From Moringa oleifera (lineage: Eukaryota; Streptophyta; Magnoliopsida; Brassicales; Moringaceae), in NCBI GenBank assembly GCA_021397835.1, contig JAJFZO010000609.1:11658001-11722000 (forward strand): a DNA stretch of 64,000 nucleotides, read 5' to 3'. The notes under the pieces are model-generated. The model had not been told where the DNA came from. It saw nothing but the letters and a program-made list of their open reading frames with translations, and made no database searches. Below, piece after piece: positions 51,901 through 63,819 of the stretch. Made by a program: the position numbers and the translations under genes. Each line of letters starts with the position of its first letter. The first letter of the stretch is position 1.

Positions 51901-54900
51901 CCAATAATCTTGTCGTTGGATCAATTAAATCTTAATCATAAATGTGCATTTACTCACATGCACCATTTTTATTTTTTAATCATGGTATCCAATGACATTC
52001 TGTTCGCATTTTAGCTTGGGCTCAATCCACTAGTCTACGGAACCTGGAAAAGCCAGGAAATCCCCCATTCCCAGGCAAGATTGCACTTGAGTAATGAATC
52101 AAACCCGAACCTCTTGCAACCTCTCCTCACCCCAAACGCTAGGCTACACCCACTTCGGTTATGTGGACCAACTATTTACCATTAACTTCTTTGCATGTGC
52201 ATTGAAATCGTCTCTTGAGCTAAAGTTAAGAAACCTGAATAAGAAAGTCTAGATGATAATAAAACTCATGATAAGATCACATCTAAAGCAGATCCACATA
52301 CATCAACTCACCTGAATGCATGAACCCAATAGTGGTGATAATTCCTTCTTCAGATTGTCTCGAATCAGACCAAAGATCTTCTCCACACAGGCAGTCAGCT
52401 GTTGTTTAAATAGTATTGCAGGATATCTGGCTTCTACATGTGTACCATCCTCAAATCCAATGAATTTAAAAGGAGATTTTAGACCCTGGTGAGTATGACT
52501 AACAATCAGATGAATCATTGATAGAAGTTATCCAATTAATACGCAAACAATAAAATATGAAAAGTGCGACAACAGTCTCCAGCCAACAACCTGTAAGAAC
52601 GAAGCATATGAAACATACAATTGCAAGTGCGACAAAATTACATAAAGTTTATGAAAAAAAATCTAAATATTAAAAGTAAACACATCTAGCCAAGCTGCTA
52701 GCCTATGTGAAGAGATTTGACGTGTAAATCATCTTCTTCTTATTTCGGAAGGTTGCTTTAAGGAGGAAGACAGATTCCACCAGAAGTCTATGGTCCTCTG
52801 GCTAGTAAAATCTATGCATAGAACAGTAAAGGGAGCAACAGCTATGACATTCAATCTTTAATTCAAAATTAAGTGCCAGTAATCCAATTTAGATCATATA
52901 AAAGAAGTTAATCAATTACTTCAAAGTATGTCAAACTTTAACTCAATCTGGTGTCTGGTGTGTGTGTGTGTGTCTAAAAAGGCTCCAGTTGGTTACTGGT
53001 GCGATAGCAATCAATCTGTAAGCTATCTCAAGATCCATGTATAGGTCTAGAACATAAAATCGACATGGGATAATTATCTTAAGAAGATGAAATCTCAAGT
53101 AAAGGGGGGAGCACATGAAATCCTTCTTTGCCACAGTCTCTCTGTCCTTACTAATCGGTTGCCCACAATCAATCCATATCCGCTCTCTTCTTTTTTATTT
53201 TTGCTTCACTTTTTAGCAGTGAGACTAGTCTCACCTAGTATCAACTTACACACTGACATGTATCAAGAGAAAAGCAAATGATAATTCAACAACCAAACTT
53301 AAGAAATAAAATAGATGCTTCCAGAAAGACTATGATACTATTAAGACTAAACTTTGTAGTTTCTAAGATTTTTCTTTGTCCTTTGAAGACAAAAATGTAC
53401 ATTGATGAAGATACGCAAAATTTTCCAAAATCATAATTCTTTCAACAAGACTCACATATGCAACCCTCCCTGCTAACCCAGCAGATCCTGCAGAACGTTG
53501 AGCACCTACAGTTAAAAAACCACTTGATCGCAAATTCCTCTGCAAGAGGCATAGAAGTGCCGAGGCACTTGACAGCCAGTATGGCAAGATAGCTTCCTCA
53601 TCTCCAACCTGAGTTGAAGTACGATTTATAAGTAATCAGTAACAATCTCAATTAAATGCATTTAGGACAAGAATTACATTAATTTTTAACATTTAATTTT
53701 TAAAGTTCTAGCGAGAAAAAAAATGCCATGACTCAACCTCATAATTACATCAGTTAGACTGACATGCGCCAACATGAATATAAAGGCCCATATAGATATA
53801 GATATTTGAAAGACTGAAGAGAGTATATAACCTTCAAAACATCATTGATCCCTTCAATTATAAAGTCAAAGATAGCTGTACGCTCAGACTCAAACGCATG
53901 CCAATGAAGAAGACATTCATATATGATACATGCTGCTAGCGGTTTACCATGGTCGAAACCCAAAGTTTCTTTGATACACCTAGAGAGGAACTCATAATTC
54001 TCCTGCAAATAAAAAAAATGTTACATTTAATGCAACAGGAATCCAAAATCTAAATCTATGGAACAGTGAATGACAAATAAATATGAAAGGCCCTGTGCCT
54101 CAAAATTTCAGCAATCTATTATCAAGCTCAAGAGCATGAGTTTCAAACAGAAAATTAAGGCTTCAGAAAAACAGAAAGAGAAAAAACCTGGTTTCTGTCT
54201 GCTGTTAATTTTGGTCGACGTGAGTCTGACATACCATGAGAAAAAGGTGCAATGAGTTTTGAAGGTGTGGGCGACTCCTGGAAACAGTGTGCATGAAGAA
54301 AATGTCAGACAATGAGGTAAATATTTTTCAGGAAAAAAAAAAAAGAAGAAGAAGAAAGAAAGATGGTCATATCTTACAAATACAGGTTTCCGATCTGTGA
54401 GGGGAACAAGGGCACCAGAGTATTTCTGCTTGAGCAGAAAACAACAAAATTTACACCAACTGTAAGAAGCATCTAAAACAACCAAGTGAAAGAAAACACA
54501 CATAAAAACATGTATGTATCTAAGTAGAAGTCTAACAAATACTACATCCAAGAAACCTGCCAATTTCCTAAAAATTTAAGGAAATATTTCGTTTCTGAAA
54601 AGCAGTTGAGACTCCATTTGTGGACATCTAAAATATTTCGTTTTAAGAGCATTTTTCAAAATTGAGCCAAAGTACACCCACTCTTGGAACATCCACCATC
54701 AGAAAGATAGACAAATTCTATGAGGGAGCATATGATAACATACTTCAGAAAAAGACTTCGCAAAACCAGGACGGTTGCGCTTTGGAGATGGGCTCAGTGT
54801 CTTTTGCCGCAAAACATGATTCTCATCCTCTATGCGTGAGAGCTTCTCCTCAAGACTGATTTAAAGACAACATACACAGAATCAATGAGGAGGAGTCTAA

Positions 54901-57900
54901 TACATGCCAAAACCCAACAGAAAAGCAATGGCATTCACACTACAAGCTTCCGAATTCAAAAATAATCCAATTGAATAGAATAGATAAAAAACATGATCAG
55001 GCACACGAAGAAAATGAGCAATGTCAAGTGATAAGAAAATTAGTAAATATAATATAAATTAACACCTCTTCACACTCTGCTGAAGTTGAGAACACTTCCC
55101 TTCAACTTCCCGCAACTTTTCAATGGTATCATTACAATCCTTTTGGGCATTAACAAGCTCAAGCTCCAAAGCAGAATTCTTCTTTTCCAAGGTGTCCAAA
55201 GAATTCTGTATAAAAACAGAAGAAAATTGACTTGAAGTCATTTCATTTAGAAACTACTTATAAGATAATAACCAAGCCATTTCATTCAAAACCTGATTGT
55301 GTTCATTGGCTGTCTAAGGAATAAATTAAGCCGGTGGTAAATAGGCCTGATATTCGGCAAAAGAAGATGTGCTAGATGCTTCTTTCATGACCGTTTAATC
55401 AATTATAACTCAAATACATGAAGAAAGACAGTGAAGCAAGGTTGAAACATCATATAAGTAAAGACCAAGAATACTTCAAAATATATAACAGCTGAAACAT
55501 TAGGTGGCAGTATACACCTATATTTTACAATTCTTTTTTGCATCCCATAGAATTCTGAGATCATAGACCAATCCGACTCTAAAGGTGCATTTGGAACACT
55601 GTTAACCAGACGAAATAATTTTGTCTGATACCACTTCCACAGCCAATTCTATTCTCCATTTTACGGGATATGAGCATCTCTTTATATTGACAAGTGTCGT
55701 GTGATGAGATATGACATCCCAACCCCCAGAAAGAAAGAGAGATCACCCGGGCATCCATTCAGTAGACTTTTCAGTCACTTGGTGACTGCTCTCACCCACG
55801 CATCTGATTTTGATGTCATTTGGCCAGCTCTATCCTCCACTCAAATCTCATCCCAACAAGCTATGAATATAAATATCCTATTCTATCCAATAAACACATG
55901 GTACCAGACAGAGCCACCATTTTACACACTCACCTTCAATACTGAATTCTCCTCTCTAAGGTTAGCCATTGCACCAAGTTCTCTTTCCAAAGCAGACTTC
56001 TCCTTCACAAAAAATTCCAATTGATTTTGCAGCACTGCATTCTTGTTGCACTCATTTATTGTTGCCAGCTTGGCTGCATCTAACTCAAGGCTCAAAGATT
56101 CCAGTGTTTTTTGTAGTTTGCAAATTTCAATTACCTTGGCCTCCTCATTAGTAACCTGAAAGAATGGGTGCTCTGTTAAGACATGGATGCATAATATAAG
56201 ATTTCCAGAGGGACATTGCCCAGAAAAAAAATTACATGCAAGAAAGCTACTAGATATAGAAGAATAATTACATGAAAAGATTTTATTTTGGTTAGAAAGC
56301 TATTCAAAACATCCCAAACACTTAATGTTGAAAGCACAATTAAATCAATCAAAATCAATACCCGCAACTTTTTCTCTAGTTGTAAACGCCATGTGAGGTC
56401 TTCTAACTGCTTCTCAAGTTTATTCTTAGCCAAACGCAAGGCACCAGCTTCATTAGCCTCCTGCGGAAAATGAGTGAAAGAAAGTAATGATATAAGACAA
56501 TTCATATGTAACATAAGATTGAAATGACTCAAAATTATATTCAATTTTCTAAAAGAAGATAACATAAATACTTGTTTAAGCCTCCGAAGCTCTCTTTTTG
56601 CAACTTTTTTCCGCCAAAGACATTGTATAGCTATGATAGAAGTTTGATAGTGCTGCAAGGCAGACCGGAACTTCCTCATCCTCCAACGAGCCTAGAATCA
56701 TATTACATGTCAAAAACAGGAAAATAAAAACTAAGAAAAGCATTATTTGAATAGAATCAGCAACCAGACAATCAATGCAGCAACAATGGTAAGCAAGAGC
56801 AGAACCAACTTCTAAATACTTGATTTAAGGTCCCAAACAAATTATATATCATCCTACCCAAGATCACCTTTAAAACAAGATGTAGCTACTTTTAACAATT
56901 TGCCATCAAACCCAGATACATCTAGAAGTATGATAGAAGAGATCGATAACACAAGCAGCACTAAGAAGAAAACAAATTAAAATGAAGAGCTTGCTTGCAA
57001 ATTGAAAATCAAATTGACTCAGAATTCAACCTTGTCAGGGGTCATCAATGCATGTGTGAGCATGCGCATGTAATAGGCATGCTTGTAGGCAGGCAAATAT
57101 AGGTTGGTAACAATTTTGCGCATGGAAGTGAAAACAAGAAGGAACATCAATAACTTGAAAAGGAGTATACCTGAATCAAAGTGGCAGCTCTACGCTTCTT
57201 TCCGTGCACAAATTGTTGCCGAGCTAAGTAGCCGCGTAAACTGGACTGTATAGCTGTAGCAGCCAAAATTAGTTTCATATAAGCACTCCTTATTAACCAC
57301 CCACGTACATATTTCTGTAATGAAATGGCAGCTGCTGTTTTTCGTTTCATGGCATACATATTACGAGCAAGGCATCCTGCAAAAGCAATTACCTTTAAGT
57401 GCTAAAACAATAAAGAATCAAAATGGTGACAAAAAGAATTTTCAAAAACCAACTACCAATAATAAAACTAGATTTTACCAAACAAAAAATCAAGTTCAAG
57501 TTATCAAAGAAAGCAGCATCTAGAGAAAATTTCAGACAGATGATAATATGAGGATAGTGGCACTGCTGATGGTGAGGAATTTCTGGTGCTGAGAAGACTA
57601 AACTAATTTGTTCTCAGGGATATGTCTGTGTGTGTGTTGAAGTGGAATAGAATGATTGCAATAGGAATTCATCGGTTGATATTATATAGTCAGATCATGG
57701 TAGTTAGTGATGAAGTCATAGATGAAAAGCACCAAAAACAGCACTAGCTGATATAACTAGATGCCTAAATGGTAATGTGGTAACAAAGGTAAAAATAATT
57801 ACAGAAATCAAGCAAAATGTTTTTGTTTCATGGCATACATATTACGAGCGAGGCATCCTGCAAAAACAATTACCTTTTAGTACTAAAACAAGAAAGCATT

Positions 57901-59329
57901 TTCAAAAACCAACTACCAACAATAAAACTAGATTTTACCAAACAAAAAATTAAGTTCAAGTTATCAAAGATGGCAGCATCTAGAGAAAATTTCAGACTAA
58001 TGATAATATGAGGTTAGTGGCACTGCTGATGGTGACGAATTTCTGGTTGTGAGAAGGCTAAACTAATTGGTTCTCAGGGATATGTGTGCGTGTGTGTGTT
58101 AAAGTGGAATAGGATGATCGAAATAGGAAGTTGTCTGTTGATATTATATAGTCAGATCATGGCAGTTAGTGATGAAACCATAGATGAAAGGCACTAAAAA
58201 CAGCGCTACTTGATGTAACCAGATGCCTAAACAGTAATGTCGTAACAAAGATAAAAATAATTGCCGAAATCAAGCGAAATGTACTTATGGACATAGGTAA
58301 TATATGCAGAGCCTTAAAAGATTTCAAGATTGCATTGGCAACAAAATATTTTAACTCAACCAGGCCATATACAAATACGGACTAACAAAACTGAAGAGAA
58401 TATTCAAGAGGAAAAAGAGAAAACCATATAACAAGTAGGAGATGAACCTCTGCAGTGTGCTTGAAGCACAAATGCAGCAGACCGGGTGGAAATGAAATTC
58501 CTGCTAGCAATAAATGATCGCAAATGACATTGGATAAGTTTTGCAGCATTATCTAGAACCTCAGCCCGTCTAGAGTCTAAAATACCAATCTGGCCAGCCC
58601 TAAGAAACACTTTTGTCCTCCCTAACTGCAAAATGAAAAAAGAAAAGTGAAAAATATAGGATCGTAAAAAAAGCATAAAACCACTAAAGAATCATGCATT
58701 AGAATCCACAAAACCAAGAAACTGCCTATTTGCACAATTCCTTAGGACAATACCTGAAAATTTTCAAGCTTTAGCTTTTTCAGGATTTTCTCTGTCAGAT
58801 CCTTCTCATCATAACTACAATTGACAAAAGAGGCAGCCTAGCATTACTTTATATAGAAGCAGAACTATTGACTTGAAAAAAAAAAAGAAAAAAGAAAAGA
58901 GAAGTGAGTCTTTGCTCAAAGTAGAAATAATGAATAACCATTTTTGCAAAACTACTTAAAAAGGGAGATATGCAAGATGTAGTCAAAACACAAGCATGTT
59001 TACAAAAATAAACACAGAGGAGCCAGAAATTGCCAGAAACTTTTAATCAATCTAAGAACTCTTTTGTCTGCAGATGTTAGAATTCTATTCTCAAGAAAAT
59101 TAAAATTGAATAAAACAGAGAGATCATATAACAGGCAAAACAGTGTAGCATATCCCTGAAAATGAGTCAATATATCTGTTCAAGATTAATCATTGACAAT
59201 TGACAATTTAAAACCCCACCTTCCATCCATAAACTCAGGAGCTAACAGTCCAAAGCGATCCACAAACTCTGAATAAGTCTTCCGAGAGGGATAGCCAGCC
59301 AAACTTATCCGAACAGCTTCTAAAACACC
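48972..59329 (-). CDS. Myosin XI (XI-J-like), C-terminal 22 exons; N-terminal motor outside the window
   Basis: Exons: 59329-59220, 58814-58754, 58625-58448, 57376-57171, 56691-56572, 56460-56362, 56155-55934, 55205-55066, 54855-54744, 54425-54378, 54277-54188, 54002-53832, 53608-53456, 52485-52312, 51335-51201, 50517-50447, 50364-50265, 50184-50128, 50041-49985, 49869-49789, 49709-49627, 49110-48972. They encode 868 aa in one frame. Class XI myosins move organelles along actin. The end of the motor ([32 protein letters not shown]) is followed by IQ motifs for calmodulin-like light chains and a coiled coil of about 190 residues. The globular DIL tail follows, with [20 protein letters not shown] and [15 protein letters not shown]. 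The short coiled coil and wording recall Arabidopsis XI-J. The intron after exon 20 begins with GC. All other junctions are GT-AG. Confidence 0.93.
49710..49788 (-). other. GC-AG intron in the myosin gene
   Basis: Exon 20 ends VSNE (AATGAG, 49789) and exon 21 starts VVAQMRE after CCAAGCAG (acceptor ending 49710). The intron begins GCAAGT at 49788. The next GT would shift the frame. The 79-bp intron with GAG/GCAAGT fits a U2-type GC-AG intron. Confidence 0.82.
52010..52165 (-). mobile_element. tRNA-derived SINE-like element in a myosin intron
   Basis: On the minus strand the sequence holds a Pol III A-box-like TAGCCTAGCGTTTGG and, about 35 bases further, a B-box-like GGGTTTGATTC. The leader GTTGCAAGAGG between them is typical of plant SINEs. 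A Cys/Gly-tRNA-like fold is not obvious, so it is not a tRNA gene. The element lies in the intron between 52311 and 51336, in the same orientation as myosin. Its ends and target-site duplication could not be fixed. Confidence 0.65.
52958..52973. repeat. (GT)8 microsatellite in a myosin intron
   Basis: Sixteen bases of perfect GT repeat in the 970-bp intron between exons at 53456 and 52485. No other feature is linked with it. Confidence 0.9.
57340..58282 (-). repeat. Direct tandem duplication of about 0.46-0.48 kb in the myosin gene
   Basis: Unit 1 (57340-57820) and unit 2 (57821-58282) align along their length with scattered substitutions and a few small deletions. Unit 1 contains the first 37 bases of the exon 57376-57171, its splice acceptor and upstream intron. 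In unit 2, which lies upstream in the transcript, the acceptor (TTTTGCAG, ending 57858) and the exon stub are copied as well. The stub would read [10 protein letters not shown] as in the true exon and then soon meet a TGA. A possible donor (CT/GTAATT) follows at 57802. Confidence 0.85.
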
Positions 59330-59641
59330 CTACCCGAAAATTAAAAATCATTGAACAAGTCACTTCACCAACATAATATGAATCAAAAGCATGAAAAAAT
59401 AAAATAAAATAAAATCACAGAGACAACCAACAACTTGCTTCATGTACACACGTGATTAAACGTTTTCATCAGTCAACTAGAGAGTGACATCAGACCCATG
59501 CTACCATACAGAAACATAAACATGCGAAAGTTCCATGTGTTCATTTAAGTAGGAGGTAATGATGCCTCTTCCTTCAACAAAGCAGCAAATTGTTTCTATG
59601 GATGTGATAATGCCATCGAGTACTGTACTACATGGACTTCC
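59330..59641. other. Myosin intron sequence flanking the LINE insertion
   Basis: Ordinary intron sequence between the exon acceptor (AG at 59331-59330) and the poly-T tract that marks the 3' end of the LINE. The last bases, before the T run, should contain one copy of the LINE target-site duplication; the other copy is outside the window. Confidence 0.6.
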
Positions 59642-60667
59642 TTTTTTTTTTTTTTTTTTTTGGGGAGCAGAAACAAAATGTGAAGTATTATTTACATAGC
59701 AAAAGGGGGTGCATCCCAGTATAATCTTAGTTAGTTTGTATTAACAGTTCTATGAATCTAGTAAATCCTCTTCATTTACAAAATAATTCCCAGGAACCTA
59801 TAATTTTGATACACAGACCCATGACCGCTTCATTTTTGCTATTCGTGTTTCAACATCATCAAATGCCCTTCTGTTTCTTTCTTTCCATGTGACCCAAAAG
59901 ACTGAGGAATCATTTTTTCCTCTCTTTCCCAGCTATCTGTCCACCTCCATGCCAGTAGTTCCTCCCCTACAGCCCATGCTTGAACCCTGACCAATCCTTG
60001 CCCTCCCCCACAGTTGAGCAGTCCAATTGCAGCTTAGCAGTAAGTGATTAACTGTCTCCTCAACCTCTTCACATAAAAAACAATGGTTCACCAGGATTTA
60101 CCCCTTTTTTATCAGGTTATCTATAGTCAAAAATTTTCCTTGTACAGCCCCCATGTGAAAAAAGCCACTTTAGGAGGCACTTGTTTTCCAGATTTGCTTC
60201 CAAGGAAACTGCCCTTACTTCGCCACTGTTAAGCCCTTTGTAGTATGACTTTAATGTGAACAGATTTCTGTCCCTCTGCCCAGCTTCGACACTGCTCCAT
60301 CCTCATGGTTCTCTATTTTAATGCATTGCAGACTGGTATACAGCTCTTCAATTTACCTAACTTCCCAGTCCTGTGCATTCCTTCAACATCAGATATAGCA
60401 TGACTGGCCTGCCCCATTCACCTCTCTGCACTCATTAACCCAACATCTTTATTGTGTGCTAACAAATAATTATTGGGATAATCATCCCTCAAAGCTATGT
60501 CGCCACATCACTTATCCTTTCAGAATTTAAGGGTATCTTCTCTTCCCGCTTTAAATTCTGTCCATAACTTGAATTCCTCCCACCCATTTCTAATAGACTT
60601 CCACACACTCACTCAATACTTCTCTTCCCCCATTTTGGTTATCCGTCATCCATCCAACTCACCATGC

Positions 60668-61939
60668 TTACTCCCACAACCTTCCTCCACAATCTGTCTT
60701 TCTCCACCATAAACTTTCATAGTCATTTTCCAGCAATGCCTTGTTGAATAATACTAGGTCCTTGATACCCAACCCTCCTTTGTCAACTATCTGTTTGAGC
60801 ACTTTCCACCCTCCCACACTACCCCATAAGAACCTTCTCTGAATCATCTCCATCTTACAGGCTACCTCTCTTGGTAATGGGAATAACGACAAAGTGCACA
60901 GGAAGATTAGACAGCGTATGCTTCATCAAAGTGAGTCTTCCAGCTTTCGATAAGTCGTGCTTTTTTCCACCTTACTAGTTTTCTCTCAAATCTCTCCAAC
61001 ACTCCATTCCATATAATTTTTTCTTTGTAATTAGCACCTAGAAGCAGCCCCAAATACTTCATAGGGAAGCTTACCATTTTGCATCCCATAAGGCCAACTA
61101 ATTCCTTCCCATCCAGTTCTTTTCCTACTACAGCCAGCTTACTCTTCTCCATATTAATTTTCAACTGAAATTGCCTGGAAGCCTACCAAAACAACCCTTA
61201 AATTCAGCTGCTGCTCCTCTTTAACTTTTTTTTTTTTTTTGAGCCGTTGCTCCTCTTCAGCTCCACAAAAAACAATGTTAGCGTCAGCAAATACTAGATG
61301 GGATACCATCATCCGATTGCTAGGTCTCCCAACTTTAAAACCCTCCAGCACCTTACCCTTTTCAACAAACTATCCAGCGCCTCCATCACCCATAAAAACA
61401 GTAATGAGGATAAGGGATCCCCTTGTCTTAAGTCCCTATTGGAATTGAAAAACTGTGATGGACAATCATTTACCAAAACAACAAAGGAAGTTTTCGAAAT
61501 GCACTGGTACATCCATCCGCACAATTTTTCTCCATACCCCACTCTTCTAAGCATGCAAATTAGGAAGTCCTATGACACGTGATAGTAAACCTTCTCCATG
61601 TCTAATTTACTCACCATTCCTTTTTTTCCAAACTTCATTTGGTTGTCCACTAACTCATTGGTGATTAAAGCGGCATCGAGAATCTAGGATCTGCCTTCTC
61701 CTGATAAAAGTGTTTTGGTTTTGGCTCATTATTGCCTCCACCACCCACCTAAGTCTTTTCACCAACACCTTAGATAACATCTTGTACACACAACTTACTG
61801 AACTTATCGTTTGTTTTCTTAGGTACCAATAATATGTAAAGTTTAGTGACTTGATGAATTTACCACTTCCATGAAACTCATCAAATAACTTCATCACATT
61901 TCTTTTTGTCATGCCCCAATTTGATTTTATAAATGCCAT
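60668..61939 (-). pseudogene. LINE reverse transcriptase remnant with altered FADD motif
   Basis: Fragments in several frames cover the RT core. In order they are CVYKMLSKVLVKRLRWV with SQNQNTFIRRRQILD, then GWMYQCISKTSFVVLVN with LRQGDPLSSLLF. HLVFADANIVFCGAEEEQ is next, followed by PMKYLGLLLGANYKEK and KGGLGIKDLVLFNKALL. The catalytic motif normally reads FADD in L1-type RTs; here it is FADA, losing a metal-binding Asp. With frameshifts between the pieces the enzyme is dead. Confidence 0.85.
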
Positions 61940-62595
61940 TTAAAAACCCATCCGACCTAGAGGCCTTTATTACCATCACAGTATTTAAGAGGACAATGGA
62001 CCTCGTCTTCCCTAAACGAAACTTTAATTTGCTGCTTAAGTTCACGAGCAATCCCCTGAAAATTCAACCCATTCAGTTTTGGACGTTACCCCAATGTTTC
62101 CGTGTACAACTTTCTATAATATCCACTTATCCCTTCCTTTTAACTCATCCTCCGTTTCTTCCATGCTATCATCTATTGTAACTTACTAATAAAATTGTTT
62201 CTCTTGTGCACATCTTATGAAAAAAGACAATATTGTTGTCTCTTGCCTTTAACCATAAAGTTCGTGATTTGTGACGCCAGGAGATTTCCTCCATTTTCAA
62301 CCACTGAATCGACTCGTTATTCAATTTCATCCTTTCCCTTGAAGTTCTCACTACTCCCACCCTCCATGATAATTCTATCAGCTTCAAGGTTTCTCCAAAA
62401 ATTTTCTCTTTACTGACTACAAAACCAAACTAATCCCTTTTTTATTTTTTAACTTGTGCGCCTTTATTGCCTTTAACTTACAAGAAACCACATAACTTAT
62501 ATTCCTTTCCTTCCTTATTACCTTGCACTATTTCTTCACCCACTAGTCAAAACCCTTAATTCACAACTACATGATAGCGTGGAATAAGTATTATT

Positions 62596-63344
62596 ATGTT
62601 TGGTTTATTGGAATTGAATAAAAGATGAATTCATTTTCATGCGTTTGGTTCATTAAAGAATAAGCTACAAAAGTAATTGAAGCAAGTTTAAAAGATTAGT
62701 ATACCCTTCAACTAAATTAATTATAATTTAATTAATTTTTATTAAAATAATATTAATTAATAAATATTTTATAATAATAAATTATTATAAAAATAATATT
62801 AGCTAAATAATATATTAATAATTATTTTCATTTTTAAATATTAAATATTATAAAATTAAAATTAATTAATATTTTAATAAAAATAATATTTTTTACTTTT
62901 TTGATAAATTATTTAAAAATAAAAAAGATGTTATTATTATAAAAATAATATTAACTAAATAATATGTTAATAATTAATTTTTAGTTTTAAACATTAATAT
63001 TATAAAATTAATATTAATATTAATTAATATTTTAATAATAATATTTTTATTTTTAGCAAAATTATTTAAAAAATAAAAAAATAAATTTATTTTATATATA
63101 TATATATGATAATAATTTAAAAATTTTATCAAGGATACGTTGAAAATAGAAAAATATAGCAATTCCTTGTTTTCATGGAATAGCTATTCCGAGGGTTCAC
63201 TTCGGAATAGCTATTCCGGATTAAAAAGGAATAAAAATTCCTTGAAGGATTATAATTTTGTGATAAAAATGAACTAAACATTGGAAAAGTAATTCCATAC
63301 GGAATAAAGTAGAAAAAGAATTGATATTCTTGCCAACCAAACAT
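62596..63344. mobile_element. 749-bp non-autonomous terminal-inverted-repeat element nested in the LINE
   Basis: Perfect 10-bp terminal inverted repeats, ATGTTTGGTT at 62596-62605 and AACCAAACAT at 63335-63344, bound a very AT-rich core with no coding capacity. A 14-bp palindrome GGAATAGCTATTCC occurs twice (63177-63190 and 63204-63217). The core contains a tandem duplication of about 152 bp starting at 62781 and 62933. Flanks gcgtggaat (left, 10 bp away) and gctgtgaat (right) are similar but not a clean target duplication, so the superfamily is undecided. Confidence 0.6.
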
Positions 63345-63819
63345 GCTGTGAATTCCCCCAAATAGTCGCCTCCACTATCAACCTCCAATCTTCCGTATGA
63401 ATAGACCACCACATTAAAGCTACCTCTAATCACCCATGGCTTCATCCCACATCTTCTCCAACATTCTCTCAAATCCTCCCAAGGATCTTGTCTTTTTTCC
63501 CCCAATATTACTCCCATTCCTTCTAACTCGAAGCTACATGATATTGACATTAAGCCTCCCCTACATTCTTTCAATTTACCCACTCTTCCATTCTGCACAT
63601 TAGTATATCGCTTGAACTCCCTTTTGCTGCCTTAAACTCTTATTCTATGCCTTGTTTGCTCCACAAACTTTCCACCACCCTGATATTTATCTCTTTCATT
63701 TTGGTTTCCTGAAGGCAAACAACATGTGCTCTTCATTTTTGAATTAACTGCTTAATGATAACCCTCTTATCTCTATTATTCAACCTCATGATATTCCAAG
63801 ATAATATTCTAAGAACCAT
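63345..63819 (-). pseudogene. LINE endonuclease remnant
   Basis: Starts with an in-frame ATG at 63819 (MVLRILSWNIMRLNN). VCLQETKMKE carries the conserved Glu of AP-type endonucleases. A stop interrupts the frame before VCLQETK, and a later fragment (WVIRGSFNVV, like WIIGGDFN) is in another frame. It is cut at 63344 by the nested element. Confidence 0.75.
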
